Origin: Dugong dugon
Taxonomy: Eukaryota > Chordata > Mammalia > Sirenia > Dugongidae
Direction of reading: 5' to 3'
Assembly (NCBI GenBank): GCA_030035585.1
Contig: CM057469.1
Span: 113,376,650-113,440,649 of the forward strand
Length of the DNA: 64,000 nt
The notes under the pieces are model-generated. The model saw only the letters and a program-made list of their open reading frames with translations. It searched no databases and was not told the DNA's origin. Both the position numbers and the translations under genes were made by a program. Of the stretch, positions 35,273-46,915 are shown in pieces. Within the stretch, counting starts at the first letter, position 1, and the number at the start of each line of letters is the position of its first letter.

Positions 35273-35646
35273 CAAGTGCCACCACTCGTCTGTCAGTTTG
35301 TCATACTGTGGTGACTTGCGTGTTACTGTGATGCTGGAAGCTATGCCACCGGTATTTCACATTCCAGCTGGGTCACCATGTGGACAGGCTTCAGCAGAGC
35401 TTCCAGAATAAGACAGACTAGGAAGAAGGAGCTGGTGGTCTACTACTGAAAAAAATTGGCCAGTGAAAACCTTCTGAATAACACCTGAACATTGTCTAAT
35501 ACAGTGCCAAAAGATGAGGCCCTCAGGTTGGAAAGTACTCAAAATACAATTAGAAAGAAATGCATCCTCAAAGTAGAATTGGCCTTAATGACGTGGATGG
35601 AGTCAAGCTTTCGGGACCTTCATTTGCTGATGTGGAGTGACTCAAA

Positions 35647-36183
35647 ATGAGAAGAAACAGCTACAAATATCCATTAATAACAAGAAAGTGGAATGTACGT
35701 AGTATGGCTCTAGGAAAATTGAAAGTTGTAAAAAATGAAATGGAACACATAAAAATTGATGTCCTAGTCATTAGTGAGCTGAAATGGACTTATACTGACC
35801 ATTCTCAATCAGGTAAGCATATGGTCTACTATGACGAGAATGACAAATTGAAGAGAAATGGTGTCGCGTTCACGGTCAAAAAGAACGTTTCAATATCTAT
35901 CCTGAAGTACAACATTGTCAGTGATAGGATAATATCCATACACCTACAAGGAAGACCAGTTAATAAGACTATTATTCAAATTTATGCACCAGCCACTAAT
36001 GCCAAAGATGAAGAAACTGAAGATTTTTATGAACTACTGAACCATAAAATTGATCAAATATGCAATCAAGATGCATTGGTAAATACTGATGATTGGAATG
36101 TGAAAGTTGGAAACAAAGAAGAAGGATCAGTAACTGGAAATATGGCCTTGGTGATAGAAACGACACCAGAGATTGCAGGATAG
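35647..36183 (+). pseudogene. RTE endonuclease-domain remnant
   Basis: An open stretch of 178 codons with AP-endonuclease (APE-type) signatures: WNVRSM near the N-terminus, VLVISELKW (the Glu is the metal-binding position), RNGVAF, IIQIYAPA, and DDWNVKVG, where the family usually has GDWN. This enzyme nicks target DNA in RTE retrotransposition. The frame stops at 36181, well before the RT, so the single long ORF of an active RTE is broken. Start context is not meaningful in a dead copy. Confidence 0.88.
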
Positions 36184-37419
36184 AATTTTGCAAGACCAAT
36201 GACTTAGTCATTGCAAATACCTTTTTTCAACAACATAAACAGTGACTGCACGGGTGAACCTCACATGATGGAATACACAGGACTCAAATTGACTACATCT
36301 GTGGAAAGAGATGATTGATAAGCTCAGTATCATCAGTCAGAACAAGGCAAGGGGCCAAGTGAAGAACAGACCATCAATTACTCATGTGCAAGTACAAGTT
36401 GAAGCTGAAGAAAATTAAAACAAGTCCACGAGAGCCAAAGTAGGACCTTGAGTCTATCCCACTTGAATTTAGAGTCATCTCAAGAATAGATTTGATGCAT
36501 TGAACCTTAATGACTGAAGATCAGATGAGTTGTGGGATGACACAAAGGACACCATACAAGAAGAAAGCAAAAGGTCACTAAAAAAGAGGAAAGAAAGAAA
36601 AGACCAAAATGGAAGCCAAAAGAGACTATGAAACTTGCTTTTGAATGTCAAGTAGCTAAAGAAAATGGAGGAAATGCTGAAGTAAAAGAGCTGAACAAAA
36701 GATTTCGAAAGGCAGCTCAATAAGACAAAGTAAAATATCTTAATGAAATGTGTAAATACCTAGAGTTAGAAAATCAAAAGAGAAGAACATGTTTGGCATT
36801 TCTCAAGCTGATGGCGCTGAAGAGAAATTCAAGCCTTGAGCTGCTATTTTGAAGGATTCTGTGGGCATAATATTGAACCACACAGGAAGCATCAAAAGAA
36901 GATGGAAGGAATACACAGAGTCACTATACCAAAAAGAATTGGTCAACATTCCACCATTTCAGGAGGTAGCATATGATCAAGAACTGATGGTATTGTAGGA
37001 AGAAGTCCAAACTGTACTGAAAAAAGCATTGGCAAAAAACAAGGCTCCAGTAATTGACAGAATAGCAATTGAGATGTTTCAACAAATGAATGAAGCACTG
37101 AAAGTGCTCACTCATCTACGCCAAGAAATTTGAAGACAGCTACCCGGCCAGCCAGCTGGAAGAGATCCATATCTATGCCCACTCCAAAGACAGGTGATCC
37201 AACAGAATGCACATGTTTTCGAAAAATATCATTAATATCACACACAAGTAAAATTTTGCTGAAGATAATTCAAAAACGGTTGCAGTACATTGACAAAGAA
37301 TTGCCAGAAAGTCAACTAGATTCAGAAGAGGCTGTGGAATGAGGGATATCACTGCTGACGCGAGATGGATCTTGGCTGAAAGCAGAAATACCAGAAAGAT
37401 GTTTAGCTGTGTTTCATTG

Positions 37420-38010
37420 ACTATGCATTGACTATGTGGATTAAAAAACAAATTATGGATAACATTGTGAAGAATGGGAATTCCAGCACACTTAATTGTG
37501 CTCCTGTGAAACCTGTATATAAACCAAGAGGCAGTCATTTGAACAGAACAAAAGGGATATTGTGTGTTTTAAAGTCAGGAAGGTGTTCATCAGGGTTGGA
37601 CTCTTTCACCATACTTATTCAGTCTGTATGCTGAGCAGATAATCAGAGAAGCTGCACTATATGAGGAAGAATGCAGCATTGGGATTAGAGGAAGACTCAT
37701 TAACAACCTACAATATGCAGATGACAAACTTTGCTAGCTGAAAGTGAAGAGGACTTGAAGGACTTACTGATGAATATCCAAGACTACAGCCTTCAGTATG
37801 GCTTAAACCTCTACATAAATAAAACAAAAATCCTTACAACTGGAATAATAAGCAACATCATGATAAACAGAGAAAAGACTAAAATTGTCAAAGATTTCAT
37901 TATACTTGGATCTGTAATCAATGCTCGTCAAAGTAGTAGTCAGGAAATCAAACCATGTATTGCATTGGGAAAATCTGCTGCAAAAGACCTCTTTAAAGTG
38001 TTGTAAAGCA
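37420..38010 (+). pseudogene. RTE reverse-transcriptase remnant
   Basis: Shifts among frames, but shows a linker like 'IMDNIVKNGN', the catalytic YADD at about 37718-37732, then 'MLAESEEDLKDLLMNIQDYS', 'INKTKILTTG' and 'VKDFIILGSVINA'. Same blocks in the same order as the copies at 11818 and 41064. A frameshift directly at the YADD box separates it from what follows. Confidence 0.87.
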
Positions 38011-38509
38011 GAGATGTCACTTTGAGGACTAGGGTGCCCCTGACCCAAGCCATGGTATTTTCATTTGCCTCATATGCATGCGAAAGCTGGACAATGAATA
38101 AGAAAGACCGAAGAAGAATCCATGCCTTTGAATTATGGTGTTGGTGAAGGATATTGAATATACCATGGACTGCCAGAAGAAAGAACAAGTCTGTCTTGGA
38201 AGAAGTACAGCCAGAACGCTCCCTGGTAGGAAAGAAGGTGAGACTTAATCTCACGTACTTTGGACTTGTTAGCAGGAGGGACCAATCCTTGGAGAAGGAC
38301 ATCACGTTTGGTATGGCAGAAGGTCAGTGAGAAAAAGGAAGACCCTCTACGAGATGGACTGACACAGAGGCTGCAACAATGGGCTCAAACATAGCAATGA
38401 TTATGAGGATGGTGAGGACCAGGCAGTGTTTCATTCTGTTGTACACAGGGTCACTATGAGTTGCAACTGACTCTACAACACCTAACAGCAACAGCAACAG
38501 GTGCAAGTG

Positions 38510-39076
38510 TGGGCTCTTACCTTTCTGTTTATAATATGAGTGCATTTTCATCTTCTTTTAAATTGAAGACATTCTTTCAACGTCTGCAAATATTTATTCA
38601 AATATTTCTTCCTTCCTATTTATTTTTTCTCTTCTTCTGCTATGTGCATATTCTGGATGAAGATACTTCTATTTGTATACTCCATACCTCTAAACTTGTC
38701 CTTTATTTTCCTATCCTTTTAATTATTCTATGTGTCCTTGTGAGAGATTATTTGAACCTCATTCTCCAATTACTATTTTTTCTTTATTATGTTTTTTAGC
38801 TTTTTTATTTCTTCTTGTATGTTTTTCACACCAAATATCTCTAAATGGTTCTTCCTTATACATCAGATGTGTCTGCTAACTATTCTGTAGCTTATCTCTT
38901 AGAACATACATATATATATATACTGTGCTCAGTTAGTTTTAGTTCTAAATTTGTGTAATCCATTATTTTTATTTATTTTTATTTTTCTAATAGGTTGTTT
39001 ATTGTCTTTTTTTCTTTCATAGATCTTGAGCTCCTAGAAGTCTTGTTGTTTTTCCATGTGGTGTCAGCTTTAGATT
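38510..39076. other. Unassigned T-rich sequence (other flank of the RTE)
   Basis: Pyrimidine-rich, no gene seen. A TA run lies at about 38910-38922. Confidence 0.4.
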
Positions 39077-39380
39077 GCTTTTGTTGTTAGATGCCATCGA
39101 GTAGACTCTGACTTATGCGACCAGTGTACAACAGAACAAAATGTTGCTGGATCCTGCACCATCTTCACTGTCATTGGTATGCTCATGCCGTTTTCACTGG
39201 CTAATTTTTAGCAGTAGATTTCCAGGCCTTTCTTCCTAGTCTGCTTAGTCTAGAAGCTTGGCTGAAATTGGTCCACCTTGTGTACCCCTCTTAGGATGTG
39301 AAAGTATTGGTGGCATAGCTACCAGTATCATCATAATACACAAACCACCACAATACAGCACACTGACCGGTGGTGGTGGC
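39077..39380 (-). mobile_element. Internally deleted RTE: short 3' end joined to 5' UTR
   Basis: Plus strand: complemented RTE 3' end ('gatgccatcgagtagactct', 'gtgtacaacagaacaaaatg') to ~39188, then complemented 5' UTR ('gttttcactggctaattttt', 'tttccaggcctttcttccta', 'aaaccaccacaatacagcac'). Only ~300 bp of the 3.2-kb element is left. Confidence 0.85.
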
Positions 39381-40364
39381 TTTATGTTTATCTAGGGAAA
39401 GGGTAAAGCCACAGTCCTACAATATGCCTGTCCGTTGAGTTTAAAGAGCCTTTGGGGCTCTTTGGGCTAAGAGCAACCTCATTCATCAGATGACCTTGTT
39501 CATCAGGAACAGTAGTACTTGCACCCTGGGCACTGCTGTTTTCCAAGTTTCCCTCCCTAAGTTGATATTATGTGGCTACTTGGGTTGGCCCACAGGGGAA
39601 GAAGGACCACCCAAAGCAGTCTGCTTGTTCTCCCACTCCAGCTGGACTGAACTAAGTTATGCTGCCACCTCTTCTGGTGCTGAGCTGGTGTTGGTGTTTT
39701 CCCGCTGCACAGGCCAAAGGAAAGCAGGGCCCTCCCAATCTGCACGGAGGAAAGCGGCAAGCACACCTGAAAGCCCTCCCCCAGACTACGTTCTCATTAT
39801 CACTTGGTCTAGCTTCACCTAGTTCTCCAATTTCTTCTTGCATAAGGACCATACCAGCCACCTGCTCCCCAAAGATCTGTCAGTTTTTGGTCTTATGTTG
39901 TGAGTTCCATCAACCTCCCTCTCCCTTCTATGGCATATTTGAGGTTAGATTCGCTAGCAATTCAAATGAAGTTATTATCTTTTTTTTCTATTTTACTTAA
40001 AGATGCATAAATACTTTCAAGGCATATCTTGATAATATTTGGTAATGTTATCCTGGACGTATATTAAAACAGACCAGTAAGGTGGACATATATTAATGGA
40101 GACCAGAACTCTGGAACTAAAGTGACAACTGATTTGTTTTTATATCAAGTCCAGATTTCCAGCTAAAGGTGAGTGATTCTTCAGCATCATTCAATGTTTT
40201 ATTTTTATTCTTTCTTACGTGCTGAGTGTTTTATAATTTGGAAGTTATTCGGGTGAAACTTTATAGCTGTGGTGAATTGTTGTCGGTAATTTAACGATCA
40301 TAGCTCAATGACTGTGCTTGGTAGCAGAGTATACTGAGATAACCTGACATGCTAAAAATAACTA
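39381..40364. other. No recognised feature
   Basis: Somewhat GC-richer at 39480-39800, with a 110-codon open frame that matches nothing I know. It may be an old LINE or ERV part. Confidence 0.35.
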
Positions 40365-40515
40365 ATATTTGTTCAGCATTTTGCAAAGCATTATCTTAGT
40401 GACTGATAAAACTGTAAAACAAGCTTTATTATAATTCTCATTTTATGGGTGGGGAAACCAGGGTTGAGGAAGTCTCTTTGACTTTTTCAAAATCACTCAA
40501 CCAAAAATGAAAGTG
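40365..40515 (+). repeat. MIR SINE
   Basis: 'cattttgcaaagcattatct', 'ttctcattttatgggtgggg', 'aaaccagggttgaggaagtc' follow the MIR 3' half. Confidence 0.72.
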
Positions 40516-40753
40516 AGGTAGATGGTAAGAAGAAAATCACAGAAGCTACGCTGCACAAAATGCAGGAATGAACAGGCACAAATACCAAGCATGCTGACAG
40601 AAATCCAAGGCAGCAAAAGGAAGCAAATAGAAGGAATAGATATCTACTTATAGATGCAAAACAAGAGGCTGGCAAGAGAAAGATATGCTCTTTTGAACTG
40701 AAAGAACTATAGTGGTCTTGCTGTCATCATATAGCCCCAGGTATACATTTGTT

Positions 40754-40940
40754 AGGAGCTCCGGTGGCGCAGTGGTTAAGTGTTTGGCTGCTAACCAAAA
40801 GGTCAGCTGTTCGAATCTACCAGCCACTCCACAGGAGAAAGATGTGGCAGTCTGCTTGGGAAACAATTATGGTCTTGGAAACCCTATGGGCCAGTTCTAT
40901 GCTATTACTGAGTCCAAATCGACTTAAGTTTTTTTGTTTG
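40754..40940 (+). mobile_element. AfroSINE with clear Pol III boxes and target-site duplication
   Basis: The best-preserved head in the window: A-box-like TGGCGCAGTGG at 40765-40775 and B-box GTTCGAATC at 40809-40817, with a tRNA-like CTGCTAACC between. The head resembles a tRNA-Asn-type gene. A duplication GTATACATTT lies at 40741-40750 and 40943-40952. It carries the central module in part ('gaaagatgtggcagtctgct'). Confidence 0.95.
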
Positions 40941-40954
40941 CTGTATACATTTCT

Positions 40955-41052
40955 TAGGGAGTCCACGGGTGCTGCAAACCATTAAGTGCTCGACTACTAA
41001 CCAAAGACTGGCTCTTCAAACCACCCAGAGGTGCCTTGGAAGAAAGGCCTAG
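40955..41052 (+). mobile_element. AfroSINE head fragment
   Basis: 'gggagtccacgggtgctgca', 'actactaaccaaagactggc' and 'agaggtgccttggaagaaag', then it breaks off at the RTE junction. Inserted next to the duplication of the previous SINE. Confidence 0.82.
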
Positions 41053-41063
41053 AAGGAATAATG

Positions 41064-44000
41064 TTGTTGTTTTTAGGTGCCTTCAAGTCATCTCTGACTC
41101 ATAATGACCCTATGTACAACAGCACTAAATGCTTCCCGGTTCTGCGCCATCCTCACAATCGTTACTATGCTTTAGCCCATTGTTGCAGCCACTGTGTCAA
41201 TCCATCTCGTGGAAGGTCTTACTCTTTTTTGCTGATTCTCTATTTTACCAAGCATGATGTGCTTCTTCAGGGACTAGTCCCTCATGACAACATGTCCAAA
41301 GTACAAAAGAAAAATTTTGTCATCCTCTCTTTTAAGGAGCATTCTGGCTGTACTTCCAAAACAGATTTGTTCATTCTTCTGGCAGTCAATGGTATATTCA
41401 ATATTCTTCACCAACATCATAATTCAAAGGCTTGGATTCTTCTTAGGTCTCCCTTACTCATTGTCCAGCTTTCGCATGCATATGAGGTGACTGAAAATAC
41501 TATGGCTTGGGACAGGAGCACCTTAATCCTCAAAGTGACATCTTTGCTTTTCAAAACTCTTAAGAGGTCTTTTGCAGCAGATTTGCCCAGTGCAACATGT
41601 TGTTTGACTTCCTGATCTCTGCTTCCATGGGCACAGATTGTGGATGCAAGTATAATAAAATCCTTGACAACGTCAATCTTTTCTCCCTTTATCATGATAT
41701 TGCATTGGTCCACTCGAGAGGAACTTGGTTTTGTTTATGTTGAGGTGCAATCCGTACTGAAGGCTGTAATCTTTGATCTTCATCAGTAAGTGTTTCAAGT
41801 TCTCTTTGCTTTCTGCAAGCAAGATTTTGTCATCTGCATAATGCAGGTTCTTAATAAGTCTTCCTCCAATCCTGATCCCACATTCTTCTTCATATAGCCC
41901 AGCTTCTTGGATTATTTGCTCAGCATGTATATTGAATAAGTATGGTGACAAGATACAACTCTGACCCACACTTTTCCTAATCTTAAATCACGAAGTATTC
42001 CCTTGTTCTGTTCTAATGACTGCCTCTTTTTCTATGTACAGGTTCCTCATGAGCACAATTAAGTGTTCTAGAATTCCCATTCTTCACAATGTTCTCCATA
42101 ATTTGTTATGATCCACATAGTTGAATGCCTTTGCATAGTCAATAAAACACAGGTAAACATCTTTCTGATATTCTCTGCTTTCAGCTAAGCTCCATCTGAG
42201 ATCAGCAAATGATATCCTTCATTCCACGTCCTCTTCTGAACCTGTCTTGAACTTCTGGCAGTTCCCTGTTGATGTACTGCTACAACCAATTTTGAATGAT
42301 TTTCAGCAAAATTTTACTTACATGTGATACTAATGATATTGTTAGATAATTTCTGCATTCTTTGAATCATCTTTCTTTGGAATAGGCACAAATATGGATC
42401 TCTTTCAGTCAGTTGGCCAGGAAGCTGTCTTCCAAATGTTTTGACATAGACAAGTGAGTACCTCCAGCGCTGCATCTGTTTGTTGAAATACCTCATTTGG
42501 TGTTCTGTCAATTCCTGAAGTCTTGTTTTTTGCCATTCCCTTCAGTGCAGCTTGGATTTCTACCTTCAGTACCATTGGTTCTTGATCATATGCTCCTCCT
42601 GACTGGTTGAACATCTACATATTCTTTTTGTTACAGTGACTCTGTATTCCTTCCATCTTCTTTTGATGTTTCCTGCATTGTTCAATATTTTTCCCATGGA
42701 ATTCTTCAGTATTGCAACTTGAGGCTTAAATTTTCTATTCACTTCTTTCAACCTGAGAAACGCTAAGGGTGTTCTTGCCTTTTGGTTTTCCATCTCCAGG
42801 TCTTTGCACATTCCATTATAATATTTTAGTTTGTCTTCTTGAGCCACCCTTTGAAATCTTCTGTTCACTCTTTTACTTCATCGTTTCTTCCATTCACTTT
42901 AGCTACTCTTAGTTCAACAGCAAGTTTCAGAGTCTTTTCTGACATCCATTTTTGTCTTTTCTTTCTTTCCTGTCTTTTTAATGCTCTCTTGCTTTCTTCA
43001 TGTACGATATCCTTGATGCCATTCTGAAATTCCTCTGGTCTTCAGTCATTATGGTTTAATGTGTCAAATCTATTCTTGAGATGGTCTCCAGATTCAGGTG
43101 GAATATACTAACGATCATATTTTGGCTCTCATGAACTTACTCTAAATTTCTTCAGCCTCGAATTTACCTTGCGATGATGGTCTGTTCCGCAGTCCCCTGG
43201 CCTCATTGTGACTGATGATATTGAGCTTTTGATTGTCTCTTTCCACAGATGTAGTCAATTTGTTTCCTGTGTATTCCATCTGGCAAGGTCCATGTATATG
43301 GTCGCCATTTATGTTGTTGAAAAAAAGATATTTGTAATGAATAACTTGCTGGTCTTGCAAAATCCTATCATGTGATCTCCAGCATGGTTTCTATCACCAC
43401 AGCCATATTTTCCAACTGCCAATCCTTCATTTCCAACTTTCTCATTCCAATCACCAATAATTATCAATATTTCTTTTCTTTTAATCAATGTATCTTGATT
43501 GCATGTTTGATCAATTTCAGACTGCAGAAGTTGGTAAAAATCTTCAATTTCTTCATCTTTAGCATTAGTGGTTGGTGCGTAAATTTAAATAACAGTTGTA
43601 TTAGCTGGTCTTCCTTGAAGGCGCATGAATATTTTCATATCACTGATATGGTAATATCAGCATTGTACTTCAGGACAGATCTTCAAATATTCTTTTTGTT
43701 GAGGAATGTGACTCCATTCTGTTTCAATCTGTCATTTGCCGCAGAGTAGACCATATGATTATCTGATTCAGAATGGCCATTACCAGTCCGTTTCAGCGCA
43801 CTAGTGCCTAGGATATCTATCTTTATGCTTTTTTTGTTTCATTTTTGATGACTTCCAATTTTCCCAGATTCATACTTTGTATATTCCATGTTCTGATTAT
43901 TAATGGATGTTTGCAGCTCTTTCTTCTCATTTTCAGTCGTGCTACAACAGCAAAGGAAGAGCCAGAAAGCTTGACTCAATCCACGTCATTAAGGTTATCT

Positions 44001-44309
44001 CTTCTTTGAGGAGGCAGCTCTTCCGCAGTCTTATTTTGAATGTCTTCCAACCTGAGGGATTCATCTTCTGCCACTATAACAGGCAATGTTCCACGGCTAT
44101 TCCTAAGTTTCTCACTGGCCAATTTTTTTCATAAAAAGACCACCAGGTCCTTCTTCCTGGTCTGTCTTAGTCTGGAAGCTCAGTTAAAACTTGTCCACCG
44201 TGGGTTAGCCTGTTGACATTTGAAATACTGGTGGCATAGCTTCTATCATCACAGCAACGTACAAGCCACCACAGTATGACAAACTGATAGACCTGTGAGG
44301 GAGGTAATC
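41064..44309 (-). mobile_element. RTE/BovB-clade LINE, near full length, minus strand
   Basis: ~3.25 kb. Its plus-strand left edge is the complemented tail ('ttgttgtttttaggtgcctt') and its right edge the complemented 5' UTR ('cagtatgacaaactgataga'). On the minus strand the RT box LIKNLHYADDKILLAESKE lies in 41969-41673, the RT N-terminal part (SGIDRTPNEVFQQTDAALE) in 42614-42405, the linker (QEDKLKYYNGMCKDLEMENQ) in 42868-42566 and the endonuclease region in about 43150-43900. ATAATG at 41058-41063 and 44310-44315 may be the duplication. Many stops; inactive. Confidence 0.93.
41417..41969 (-). pseudogene. RTE reverse-transcriptase remnant with intact YADD
   Basis: Two overlapping minus-strand open stretches. 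The first has FNIHAEQIIQEAGLYEEECG, YADD, then the 'YSLQYGLHLNINKTKFL' block. The second has VVKDFIILASTICAHGSRDQ and the conserved RTE C-terminal 'SQAIVFSVTSYACESWTM'. A frameshift at about 41690 separates them. It is the best-preserved RT catalytic region in the window but covers only the C-terminal part of the protein. Confidence 0.88.
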
Positions 44310-44403
44310 ATAATGATTTATTATTAGCATATATCTTGAAAAATTGAACATTTGATCAATGCCAGATAATAATAATGATGATGTATAATATTGATCAGAC
44401 ACT

Positions 44404-44590
44404 GTTTTTCCTTTATTAGGCAAATATTATCATCATAATTATTATTATTCCCAGTTACAGAAGAAGCTCCTGCTATCAAAAATAAATACCCAAAGTCATT
44501 CACTTAGCTAGCAAGCAAAGGAGCTGCCTGAACTCAAACCCATGCACTCTAGCTCCAGAGTCATGCTGTTTAACTACCAGACCATGTGGT
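44404..44590 (+). repeat. MIR SINE
   Basis: 'attattattattcccagtta', 'ctagcaagcaaaggagctgc', 'ctgaactcaaacccatgcac', 'agagtcatgctgtttaacta' follow the MIR 3' half. Confidence 0.78.
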
Positions 44591-44699
44591 TCATCATCCA
44601 TACCACTCGTATTTTTGTTATTTCCTTGAATTCTACTTTATCTTCTCTTTTTATAGTGTTTGTCTGGTTTATATTTTCTATTCATTTGTTTTCAACTTA

Positions 44700-44905
44700 T
44701 TTTTGTTAGTTCCTGTTGAGTCAGTTCCAACTCATAGTGACCCTCGGTACAACAGAGGGAAACACTGCCTGGTGCTGTTCCATCCTCACAATTATTGTTA
44801 TATTTGAGCCCATTGTTGCAGCCACTATGTCAGTCTATCTCATTGAGGGTCTTCCTTTTGTTCACCATTTTATTTTAGATCCAATGCTTATCAACACCAT
44901 ATAGT
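44700..44905 (-). mobile_element. RTE 3'-end fragment, 5'-truncated
   Basis: Plus strand: 'gttagttcctgttgagtcag', 'gtgaccctcggtacaacaga', 'ttgttgcagccactatgtca', 'atctcattgagggtcttcct'. The same blocks stand at the 3' edge of the full-length minus-strand copy. Confidence 0.88.
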
Positions 44906-45932
44906 TAAATTTTTTTAAAAACCCATTTGAGAGTCTTTCCATTAGTAAAGAGCAAACTTGTACACACATATATTAATTATGGATATATTTTGAATTAATA
45001 ATGTTGTGTTATTTTTCTATTTACTATATTTTTATTGATTCTTTAACTTATTTTTTCTTATCTTAATTTTCTATTACTCATGTTTCCTACGTTTCGTCAA
45101 CCTTTATTTTCTCTTTAACGGCTTGGTACTCATATACCCTATTTCCACTGGTATGATGGTTACACTTAACATTTCATCATATATATTAGTCATGTGTTTC
45201 TCTGAAAAGTCTAAAGAAAATCAGCTTCAATTTCTTCCCTTGAAACAAGGTAAGGAATTTAAAATGCTCTACCCCTGATTAGAGAATTTTGTGCCAAAGA
45301 GCTATGATATTTTTTAATGTGGAATATTATCAAATATTTGAACTTAACTAAAAAGTATTTCTTTTTTCTCACAAAGTTTCTTGTATATTAAATGTATTTT
45401 TTTTAGGTTTGCTTTTGAACTGTTAGCTTAAATTTTGAAAAAAAATGTGCATGGTAAACTTTCTAACCTTTAATTATGGAGTTCAGTTTTCTTTCTACCT
45501 GTATAATTGTTGAATGATGTTTTCACCTTGAAGTTTCAAACTTTCACAAATGTATGTGTATCTGTACTCATGTGAAAATTAAATCTGAAGACTGGGTATC
45601 CCAATGTAATTACTTCCTTCAGGCGAGTAAAATATTCTTTAGTAGTTTCTTTGATTGCTTTTTCTCTTCTACCTGCCTTGTTCTTTTCTGGAATTTCTAT
45701 TTTATGAATACTGGATTACTTATATTAGTGCTTTAAGTTGCTTATATTAAGAGTGACATTCTTATTCATATTTAATTATTTTTAATTTTAGGAAAAACTA
45801 TTGAGTTGATCCTATAATATCAACACTTCTAAATTGTGTGTTCAGTTTCTCCATGTCATTTTTAATTTGTATCTTTAATATCCATGTAATCAGTTTGTTC
45901 TTTCTTGATTTCTAGAATTTAGTCAAAGATAG
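44906..45932. other. No recognised feature
   Basis: About 1 kb, strongly AT-rich. Confidence 0.4.
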
Positions 45933-46099
45933 GAGCCCTGGTAGCAAAGTGGTTAAGAGCTTAGGCTGCTAACCACAGGGGGGTGGTTCTAATCCACCAG
46001 CTGCTCCTTGGAAACCCTATGGAGCAGTTCTACTCTGTCCTATTGGGTTGCTATGAGTCAGAATAGACTCTGTGGCACACAACAAAAACAAACAACAAA
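45933..46099 (+). mobile_element. AfroSINE (short form)
   Basis: 'ggagccctggtagcaaagtg', 'aggctgctaaccacaggggg', 'ctccttggaaaccctatgga', 'tgctatgagtcagaatagac', tail ending in (CAA)n like the RTE rather than (GTTT)n. Confidence 0.94.
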
Positions 46100-46225
46100 G
46101 TCCTAGATAAATCTTCTTTATATTATCAACCAGGGACTTTCTAAATTTTAATTTGTTCTTTGAGTAAGTCTTATTTTTAAGAGAAGAATTGTTCTAATTT
46201 ATTCCTTCAATTGACCTCCTCTAAG

Positions 46226-46397
46226 TTGAGCCCTGGTGGCACAGTGGTTAAGAGCTTGGCTGTTAACCAAAATGTTGGCAGTTCAAATCCACCAGCCACT
46301 CCTTGGAAGCCCTATGGGGCAGTTCTGCTCTGCCCTATAGGGTCGCTGGGAGTTGGAATAGACTTGACGGCAATGGGTTTGGTCTTGTTTTTGGTTG
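46226..46397 (+). mobile_element. AfroSINE (short form)
   Basis: 'gagccctggtggcacagtgg', 'ttggctgttaaccaaaatgt', 'ctccttggaagccctatggg', 'tatagggtcgctgggagttg', then GTTT-rich tail. Confidence 0.95.
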
Positions 46398-46467
46398 AAA
46401 TTGATGTGTATATGTCCAGTAATTTTTTTGTTTGTTTCCTTTCATTTTATATATTCTTCTGTATATC

Positions 46468-46471
<4 letters not shown>

Positions 46472-46510
<39 letters not shown>
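46472..46510. repeat. (CA)n microsatellite
   Basis: Uninterrupted run of about 19 CA units, next to the 3' tail of a minus-strand SINE. Confidence 0.97.
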
Positions 46511-46513
<3 letters not shown>

Positions 46514-46663
46514 AAACAAAAACCCATTGCTGTGGAGTTGATTCCAACTCTTGGCAACCCTATAATACAGTAGAACTGCCTCACAGGGTTTCTAAGGAGT
46601 GGTTGGTGGATTTGAATGGCCCACCTTTTGGTTAGCAGCCAATCTCTTAACCACTGAGTAGCC
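46511..46663 (-). mobile_element. AfroSINE (short form)
   Basis: 'cccattgctgtggagttgat', 'tggtggatttgaatggccca', 'ccttttggttagcagccaat'. Confidence 0.93.
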
Positions 46664-46697
46664 ACATATATATATATACATATTATATGTATATATA

Positions 46698-46862
46698 AAA
46701 AAACAAACAAAAACAAAATCAATTACCATTGAGTCCATTCCTACTCGTAACATCCTTATAGGACAGAGAACTGCCACATAGGGTTTCCAAGGAGTGGCTC
46801 GTGAGTTTGCACTGCTGACCTTTTGATTAGCAGCCAAGCTCTTAACCACTGTGCCACCAGGG
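46698..46862 (-). mobile_element. AfroSINE (short form)
   Basis: A-rich tail, 'taccattgagtccattccta', 'ccttataggacagagaactg', 'cttttgattagcagccaagc', 'gtgccaccaggg'. Confidence 0.93.
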
Positions 46863-46867
46863 ATATG

Positions 46868-46915
46868 TCCGAACTGTTTGCCATCAAGTCGATTCTGACT
46901 CATAGCAACCTTATA
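46868..46915 (-). mobile_element. AfroSINE/RTE tail fragment
   Basis: Only 'tgccatcaagtcgattctga' and 'ctcatagcaacc' remain. Confidence 0.72.

Larger units (their letters stand above)
35279..38500 (+). mobile_element. RTE/BovB-clade LINE, near full length
   Basis: ~3.2 kb, the normal length for a mammalian RTE. Order: 5' UTR (35279-35646, 'gtcagtttgtcatactgtgg'), endonuclease, linker, reverse transcriptase with QYADD near 37718-37732, and the 3' end 'cactatgagttgcaactgac' plus a (CAACAG)n tail. The 6-bp CAAGTG at 35273-35278 and 38504-38509 is a possible short target duplication. The coding part has many stops and frameshifts. The RTE supplies the tail shared with AfroSINEs and so probably mobilised them. 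Confidence 0.93.

Noticed and set aside
39490-39822. 110-codon open frame in a GC-richer patch as an exon
   Set aside because: No homology recognised, no splice-site pattern, and overlapping open frames on both strands suggest chance.
40765-40817. tRNA gene
   Set aside because: The A-box and B-box belong to the tRNA-derived head of an AfroSINE; the cloverleaf is not complete and the unit runs on into SINE body.
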